The position numbers and the translations under genes were made by a program. Under the pieces are notes generated by a model. It was given only the letters and a program-made list of their open reading frames with translations. It was not told the DNA's origin and ran no database searches. Shown here piece by piece: positions 7,001-10,408 of a DNA stretch of 10,408 nt. The stretch's first letter is position 1; every line of letters begins with the position of its first letter. The stretch is from JBEIJQ01 sp040380145. Lineage in GTDB: Bacteria; Bacteroidota; Bacteroidia; Chitinophagales; Saprospiraceae. Location: the NCBI GenBank assembly GCA_040380145.1, contig JBEIJQ010000112.1, positions 1 to 10,408 of the forward strand, in the 5' to 3' direction.

Positions 7001-10000
7001 TACAGCATTGCTTCGGGCAGTTTCTTTCCCGTCGGCTCCACTACGGTAACGGTCACCGCCACCGATGCGGGCGGCAACACCGTCACCGCGACTTTCTCCG
7101 TGACGGTGACCAACGACTTCACGCCTGATGTCGCCGGCTCGAGCACTATCTGCGAAGGACAAAGCGCGTCGCTGACAGCATCGGGCGGGGCGACCTACCT
7201 CTGGAGCAACGGCGAGACCACGGCCACCGTCCAGGTTTCGCCCGCAACGACAACCGCTTACACCGCCACCATCACGGACGCCAACGGATGTTCGGCCACT
7301 GCCGGAGGCTCCATTTCGGTGAACGCCCTGCCCAATGCCTCGATCATCGGCGCCGCCGCTCTCTGTGCGGGCGATACGATCACGCTGACCGCCGAAGGCG
7401 GAACGGCGTACGCTTGGAGCAATGGTCAGACCACTGCCGCCGTAAAAATTTTCGCTGCCGCTTCCCTGACGGTCACCGTCACGGATGCCAACGGTTGCAG
7501 CGCCACAGCCGACCACTCCGTGACGGTCAATTCCCCGCGCGTGGCCACCGCCTCTGCCTCCGGTTCTACTTGCGGGCTGCCCAACGGCTCCGTGACCTTG
7601 ACCACCGACGCGACCGCCTTTATTTGGAGCAATGGTGCGACCACCCAAGATCTTGTGAATGTTCTGGCAGGCTCCTACACCGTCACGGCCACCGATGCCA
7701 ACGGCTGTACCGTCACGGCCAACGCCACGGTCACCGACAGCGATGTGCAGGCGCCGACGATCGCGTGTCCGTCGAACATCGCGGTGAACACCGTCCAGGG
7801 TACCTGCGGCGCCGCGGTGACTTTCGCCGCCACGGCCACCGACAACTGCTCGGCCACGGTCACCTATAGCCATGCTTCCGGTTCTGTTTTCCCGGTCGGC
7901 GCCACCATCGTGACGGCCACTGCCGCTGACAGTGCCGGCAACACCGCCACCTGCTCCTTCACGGTGACGGTGACCGACAACCAAGTGCCGACGCTGACTT
8001 GTCCGTCCATCGTGTACGGCACGCGCATTCCCGGACAACCCACTGCTGTGGTGACCTTCTCGACCACCGTGACCGACAACTGTTCGGCCACGGTCTCGTA
8101 CAGCCACGCTTCCGGCTCGGCGTTCCCGATCGGCAGCACCACGGTGACGGCCACGGCGACCGATCCCGGCGGCAACACTTCTTTCTGTACTTTCATCGTA
8201 TCGGTGCCCCGTTATTTGTATGTGGACCAAACGGCCACGGGCGGGACGCGAAGCGGCATGAACTGGCCCAACGCCTTCCTCACCGTGCAAGCGGCCCTTG
8301 CGGCAGCAACTTCGAACCTGGATACCATCCTCGTAGCGGGCGGTGTGTACTCGCCCGGCGCCACGGCCACCAGCACCTATACTCTCAAAGCCCGCGTGCC
8401 GATGTACGGCGGCTTCCCCAACGGTCTGCACCCGAACCTGTGGAACTGGAACCAGCGCAATGTGGCCGCCAACCAGACCGTCCTCAACGGAGGCGGCGTC
8501 TGTCGCCGCGTGGTCACCGCCAACAACATCGGCAACGATCCTGTGATGTGCGTATTTGACGGCTTTACCGTACAAGGCGCCAACGGCAACGCTGTCGGCG
8601 GCGGCATGTTCGTCAACGCCTCGGCTGCTGGGCAATCCTCCGCGCCGGTGGTGCGCAACTGCACTTTCCAGAACAACACCGCCGTGAACGGCGGCGGTGT
8701 GGGCGTGACGGCTGTCGGCGGCACCGCCAACCCGACCTTCACGAACTGTGTGATCTCGGGCAATTCCGCCACTGGTCTCGGCGGTGGGGTCTACCTCGCG
8801 CCCACCAGATCGGGCGGAATCGCAGCCACTTTCGGCAACTGTGCCTTCATCAACAACTCGGCTTTCAATCCCGGGACCGCTTTAGCCCGCGGCGGCGCGC
8901 TCGCTGCCTATGTCCTCGGGGTTGGCAGCAACCTGTCGGTGACAATCAATGGCGGTTCGTTCCTCAACAACACCTCCGAAAACTTGGCCGGTGGCATTTA
9001 TCTGTATTCCCGCAGTTTCGGCAACGGCCAAATGAATGTGAACAACAGCACGTTCAGCGGTAACAGTGCCCACTCCGGTGCGGCCATCACCAACTACAGT
9101 CAAGGCGGTATCGGAACCGTTTCGGTTAACGGTGGCACCTTCTACAACAACGTCGTTTCCTTCTCTGGAGGCGCCGTCCGGAACTGCAGCGAACTCAACG
9201 GGGCCGTAGGAACCGTCAACCTGGAGAACTGCATCTTCACTGAAAACCTGTCCTCCGAAACGGGCGGTGCGGTGTCGAACATCGGGCTAAGAGGCGGTGG
9301 AGCCGAAATGTACGTTTCGCGCTGCAAGTTTCAAGAAAACGAGTCTGCCTCCCGTGGCGGTGCCATTTGCGCCTCCGCCTCTACCCGAAACGCTACATTT
9401 GTCAACACAGTTGTCTTCACCACCATCTCCAACTGTATTTTCTTTGCCAACAACGGCGGTCTGCGCGGCGGAGCAATTTGCAACGAGGGCACCAGCGGTG
9501 CCCCCTCCGTCATGACCATTGTTCACTCCACCTTCGTCAACAACTCGGCCCAGATCGGCGGCGCTTACCTCGCTTCGGCCTCCGTCTCGCCAGCCGCAGC
9601 CTCCGCCATGATTACCAATAGCATCTTCTGGAACAACACGACCACGGACACCACTGGCCGCACTTTCCATGCGCTTGACTTTGCAACCGGCATATCGGTC
9701 ACTGCCTCTTCGCTGCAAAACGCTCTTTTTTCGGACAACGAAAAAGGGATCGGCTCCTTCGTAGATTTTGGAGGCAACATCGCGGGCGATCCGCTCTTCG
9801 TCAACTTAGCTCTCGGTGATTTGCAACTTCAGACCAGCTCGCCCTGCATCGATGCAGGTACCGGCGTGGCCCTGACCGTTGATTTTGACGGCAACGCCCG
9901 CCCCCAAGGCGCTGGCTTCGACATGGGCGCCTTCGAAAGCGCCGGCAACCGCCCCATGGCCCGCCAGCCGCAAACGACTTCTGCAGCTCCGTTGACCGCT

Positions 10001-10231
10001 ACGGTGTTCCCCAACCCGACCACGGGCGCCTTCACGGTGGCCTTCGACCGCGAGGTGAACGGCTTCGCACAGCTCTTCGACCTGCAGGGCCGCTTGGTGG
10101 CCTCCGAGCAGTTGAACGGGGTAGTCCAAGCCCAATTCGATCTCGGGGACGTGGTCAACAGCACCTACCTTGTGCGCGTTGTGAGCGGTGAGGCTGTTGT
10201 GACGAAACAGATCGTCGTGTTACGTCCGTAA
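4082..10231 (+). CDS. Giant T9SS-secreted mosaic surface protein (Calx-beta, lamin-tail, HYR, Ig-like, beta-helix)
   Basis: This 2049-residue protein is probably an adhesin or surface-matrix protein exported by Sec and then the type IX system. The ATG at 4082 gives a signal peptide (MTLKKTSLEALGYTLLLLAC, then LPAALSAQ); the in-frame ATG at 4001 would bury it and lies upstream of the promoter box. Domains by residue: 28-249 beta-sandwich-like region; 250-361 Calx-beta; 362-534 lamin-tail domain; 535-647 Calx-beta; 648-818 lamin-tail; 819-933 Calx-beta; 934-1012 HYR; 1013-1221 three Ig/SprB-like repeats with WSNG and TDANGC; 1222-1301 and 1302-1376 HYR; 1378-1953 right-handed beta-helix opening with YLYVDQTATGG and ending with DMGAFES; 1972-2049 type A sorting domain with VFPNPTTGAF, FDLQGRLV and a final KQIVVL. 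Paired cysteines in Calx-beta 1 and 2 and in HYR suggest disulfides. No catalytic site was recognised. The ligand is unknown. Confidence 0.93.
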   Translation: MTLKKTSLEALGYTLLLLACLPAALSAQLSIAATGTPYTTNFNSYTGAGFQPTPGTGQLSSNTWSLGVFSDAPTTLPFGGTATTAGTDYNRGTLTAATSTGGVFARQIAAGNNAIWFQPTGADFFSNSFLAMRMQNNTGSALSALDIAYDIVYVNDQARSSSFNFQWSTDNTNWTAVASVAFSTPCASTGTTIQTSSKTVSLTGLNIANGSYFYIRWASADDATGGCTSGSRDEFGLDNLVITAPAVSSSSFNFASASATFNESAGTYTGTISLSQAANCSVDVTLSGTSTATNAQDFTFSSPTTITATAGGGTSLTFTVPVTDDATPELAETMVFTLSNATGNCLVGATNTLTVTILSNDLPTVSNIVITELMYNGAETGIDTSEFIELYNNNASAVDLIGCSLSPVTYTFPTSTVIAPGGYVIVCSNLNAFNNRYPGVTAPKFQYSGSMSNAGATVKLLNAFSQTVDSVTYDDVAPWPVSAAGLGTSLVLCSPNTNNASVSNWFAATARNWGVVNTYTVLANPGTTDPGVSCAAPTLAFASAAATVAESAGSATVTVSISNPSDCTVDLVLQTSTATVAQDFTFSSPQTVTFSAGGGSTQTFSLPIVDDIEVENDETIVLSLSNVQGGCTITSPSTFTVTIPKNDFPAVSNIVITEIMYNSPETGTDTLEFIEFYNANATPTRMIGCFINDAVVFNFPDTTIAPGAYFVACVSARAYQAVYGGTAIQWTSGGLTNGGETITLRDGLNNIVDQLTYDDVSPWPTQANGLGRSIVLCSTAQNNALSSNWFAATTPVGVTVNAQAMFANPGAADPGVYCFQTPSLSFVGTSATVNESADSVLLTIQYNGYSNAATSVQVSLAGGTATNGSDFTFTSPTTVTFPAFTVPGSTRTVKVPIARNALTEGAETIQFALGNATNNATLSNTSFTVNINCHIGTDALTVGNITQALDAGNCGATVTFEAQTTNICSSTVTYSIASGSFFPVGSTTVTVTATDAGGNTVTATFSVTVTNDFTPDVAGSSTICEGQSASLTASGGATYLWSNGETTATVQVSPATTTAYTATITDANGCSATAGGSISVNALPNASIIGAAALCAGDTITLTAEGGTAYAWSNGQTTAAVKIFAAASLTVTVTDANGCSATADHSVTVNSPRVATASASGSTCGLPNGSVTLTTDATAFIWSNGATTQDLVNVLAGSYTVTATDANGCTVTANATVTDSDVQAPTIACPSNIAVNTVQGTCGAAVTFAATATDNCSATVTYSHASGSVFPVGATIVTATAADSAGNTATCSFTVTVTDNQVPTLTCPSIVYGTRIPGQPTAVVTFSTTVTDNCSATVSYSHASGSAFPIGSTTVTATATDPGGNTSFCTFIVSVPRYLYVDQTATGGTRSGMNWPNAFLTVQAALAAATSNLDTILVAGGVYSPGATATSTYTLKARVPMYGGFPNGLHPNLWNWNQRNVAANQTVLNGGGVCRRVVTANNIGNDPVMCVFDGFTVQGANGNAVGGGMFVNASAAGQSSAPVVRNCTFQNNTAVNGGGVGVTAVGGTANPTFTNCVISGNSATGLGGGVYLAPTRSGGIAATFGNCAFINNSAFNPGTALARGGALAAYVLGVGSNLSVTINGGSFLNNTSENLAGGIYLYSRSFGNGQMNVNNSTFSGNSAHSGAAITNYSQGGIGTVSVNGGTFYNNVVSFSGGAVRNCSELNGAVGTVNLENCIFTENLSSETGGAVSNIGLRGGGAEMYVSRCKFQENESASRGGAICASASTRNATFVNTVVFTTISNCIFFANNGGLRGGAICNEGTSGAPSVMTIVHSTFVNNSAQIGGAYLASASVSPAAASAMITNSIFWNNTTTDTTGRTFHALDFATGISVTASSLQNALFSDNEKGIGSFVDFGGNIAGDPLFVNLALGDLQLQTSSPCIDAGTGVALTVDFDGNARPQGAGFDMGAFESAGNRPMARQPQTTSAAPLTATVFPNPTTGAFTVAFDREVNGFAQLFDLQGRLVASEQLNGVVQAQFDLGDVVNSTYLVRVVSGEAVVTKQIVVLRP
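4829..6535 (+). repeat. Tandem duplication of a Calx-beta + lamin-tail module
   Basis: Two consecutive units of 285 and 284 residues (4829-5683 and 5684-6535) share their whole layout. Each has a Calx-beta domain with QDFTFSSP and a DD...E...E acidic patch, then SNIVITE(L/I)MYN, EFIE(L/F)YN, a (V/L)TYDDV(A/S)PWP segment, SNWFAAT and an NPG..DPGV(S/Y)C end. The second halves differ by many substitutions, so this is an old in-gene duplication that kept its frame. Confidence 0.85.
7118..7744 (+). repeat. Three Ig/SprB-like repeats of about 70 residues
   Basis: WSNG appears at W1041, W1112 and W1182, so the period is 70-71 residues. Each repeat has a (Y/F)xWSNGxTT strand and closes with TDANGC and a beta strand. 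The third unit opens with GLPNGSVTLTT, the form typical of SprB-type repeats in gliding and surface proteins of Bacteroidota. They likely act as stalk spacers. Confidence 0.75.
7745..8209 (+). repeat. Two tandem HYR domains
   Basis: Residues 1222-1301 and 1302-1376 form adjacent hyalin-repeat (HYR) Ig-like domains. Both contain DNCSATV(T/S)YSHASGS, then FP(V/I)G and GNT. At DNA level the block around 7841-7880 and the one around 8074-8113 differ mainly at third codon positions, which indicates a fairly recent duplication. A third, more diverged HYR lies at residues 934-1012, on the other side of the Ig-like repeats. Confidence 0.8.
8654..9640 (+). repeat. Beta-helix coils with GGA(I/V) and FxxN motifs
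   Basis: About eleven imperfect coils run from residue 1525 to about 1853. Most carry an (N/S/R/G)(C/S/G)xF plus NN or EN turn and a GG(A/G/I) turn, for example FLNNTSENLAGGIY, FTENLSSETGGAV and FQENESASRGGAI. The pair FxxN and GGA(I/V/L) is the hallmark of chlamydial polymorphic outer-membrane protein repeats and related right-handed beta-helices. Spacing varies because of loops of different length. Confidence 0.75.
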
Positions 10232-10249
10232 CGCCCGTTCCAACCGAAA

Positions 10250-10306
10250 CCCCAAAATCGAAGGTCCGCCTCGGCAGTCAGCTGTGGCGGACCTTCGATT
10301 TTGGGG
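10250..10306 (+). terminator. Long perfect hairpin after the surface-protein gene
   Basis: The arms at 10250-10270 and 10286-10306 are perfectly complementary over 21 bp, with a 15-nt loop that can itself pair CAG with CTG. The hairpin begins 18 bp after the stop codon, so it fits a terminator or a 3'-end stabiliser for this long transcript. There is no T-tract after it. The only T-run (TTTT) lies inside the right arm before GGGG. Its symmetry would serve either strand. Confidence 0.6.
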
Positions 10307-10336
10307 ATGGGATAAACCCAAAATTGTCATTGGAAA

Positions 10337-10363
10337 AATCTCTAATGGCGACCATTAGAGATT
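10337..10363. terminator. Second hairpin, 12-bp stem with 3-nt loop
   Basis: AATCTCTAATGG (10337-10348) and CCATTAGAGATT (10352-10363) are perfect complements around CGA. On the plus strand no T-run follows. On the minus strand the stem is followed by TTTTTCCAATG, so it could end a convergent gene lying beyond the window. An operator for a downstream gene is the other reading. Confidence 0.4.
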
Positions 10364-10408
10364 CTCGGTTGTAAGAAATTGAAATACAGTCTATAAAGAA
10401 CGGTTGAG
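10364..10408. other. Short 3' intergenic remainder
   Basis: I see no gene in these 45 bases. The stretch is A/T-richer than the genes and has no exact TAnnTTTG promoter box on either strand. Confidence 0.5.

Noticed and set aside
6569..8635. Very long open frame on the minus strand (688 codons)
   Set aside because: It lies wholly inside the surface-protein gene. Its translation is rich in Arg, Gly and His with no domain I recognise, while the plus-strand frame has continuous Calx-beta, HYR, Ig-like and beta-helix domains. GC-rich, Thr/Ala/Val-heavy coding explains the lack of stops.
4082..10231. Bacteroidota O-glycosylation motifs D(S/T)(A/I/L/V/M/T) in the surface protein
   Set aside because: I count about eight, but a protein this long and rich in Ser/Thr would carry about that many by chance, so I do not call them sites.

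Overview
The window comes from a GC-rich member of the Bacteroidota. Three things point there. The last gene ends in a Por/type IX secretion system (T9SS) C-terminal sorting domain. Two intergenic boxes match the Bacteroidota -7 promoter element TAnnTTTG exactly. No start codon has a clear Shine-Dalgarno sequence. A Saprospiria-like lineage is a guess from domain style and base composition and cannot be settled here.

Layout: (1) 100-2040 (+) encodes an exported protein with the order TPR, five-bladed PD40 propeller, carboxypeptidase-regulatory-like domain, OmpA-like peptidoglycan-binding domain. This is the order known for the T9SS accessory protein PorE. (2) Only 11 bp after its stop, tail to tail, lies the 3' end of a minus-strand pair: an exported endonuclease/exonuclease/phosphatase (EEP) family enzyme (3931-2879), then a SpoU/TrmH-type RNA 2'-O-methyltransferase (about 2849-2052). 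(3) A 150-bp divergent region (3932-4081) holds two oppositely directed TAnnTTTG boxes and a 7-6-7 inverted repeat. (4) 4082-10231 (+) encodes a 2049-residue mosaic surface protein: signal peptide, N-terminal beta-sandwich-like region, [Calx-beta + lamin-tail domain] x2, a third Calx-beta, HYR, three Ig/SprB-like repeats, HYR x2, a right-handed beta-helix with GGA(I/V)/FxxN coils, and the T9SS sorting domain. (5) The last 177 bp carry a hairpin with a perfect 21-bp stem and a second hairpin with a perfect 12-bp stem.

How the parts may work together: the giant protein should cross the outer membrane by T9SS and be anchored or released at the surface, while the PorE-like protein could tie an envelope machine to peptidoglycan. 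Bacterial lamin-tail domains are known to be fused to EEP-type (synaptojanin-superfamily) hydrolases. Here a double lamin-tail protein and an exported EEP enzyme are divergent neighbours, so a functional link between an extracellular phosphoesterase and a surface adhesin is reasonable but unproven. I see no CRISPR array, transposase, tRNA, rRNA, defence operon or other clearly new system. The accessory interest lies in the mosaic protein and its divergent control region.
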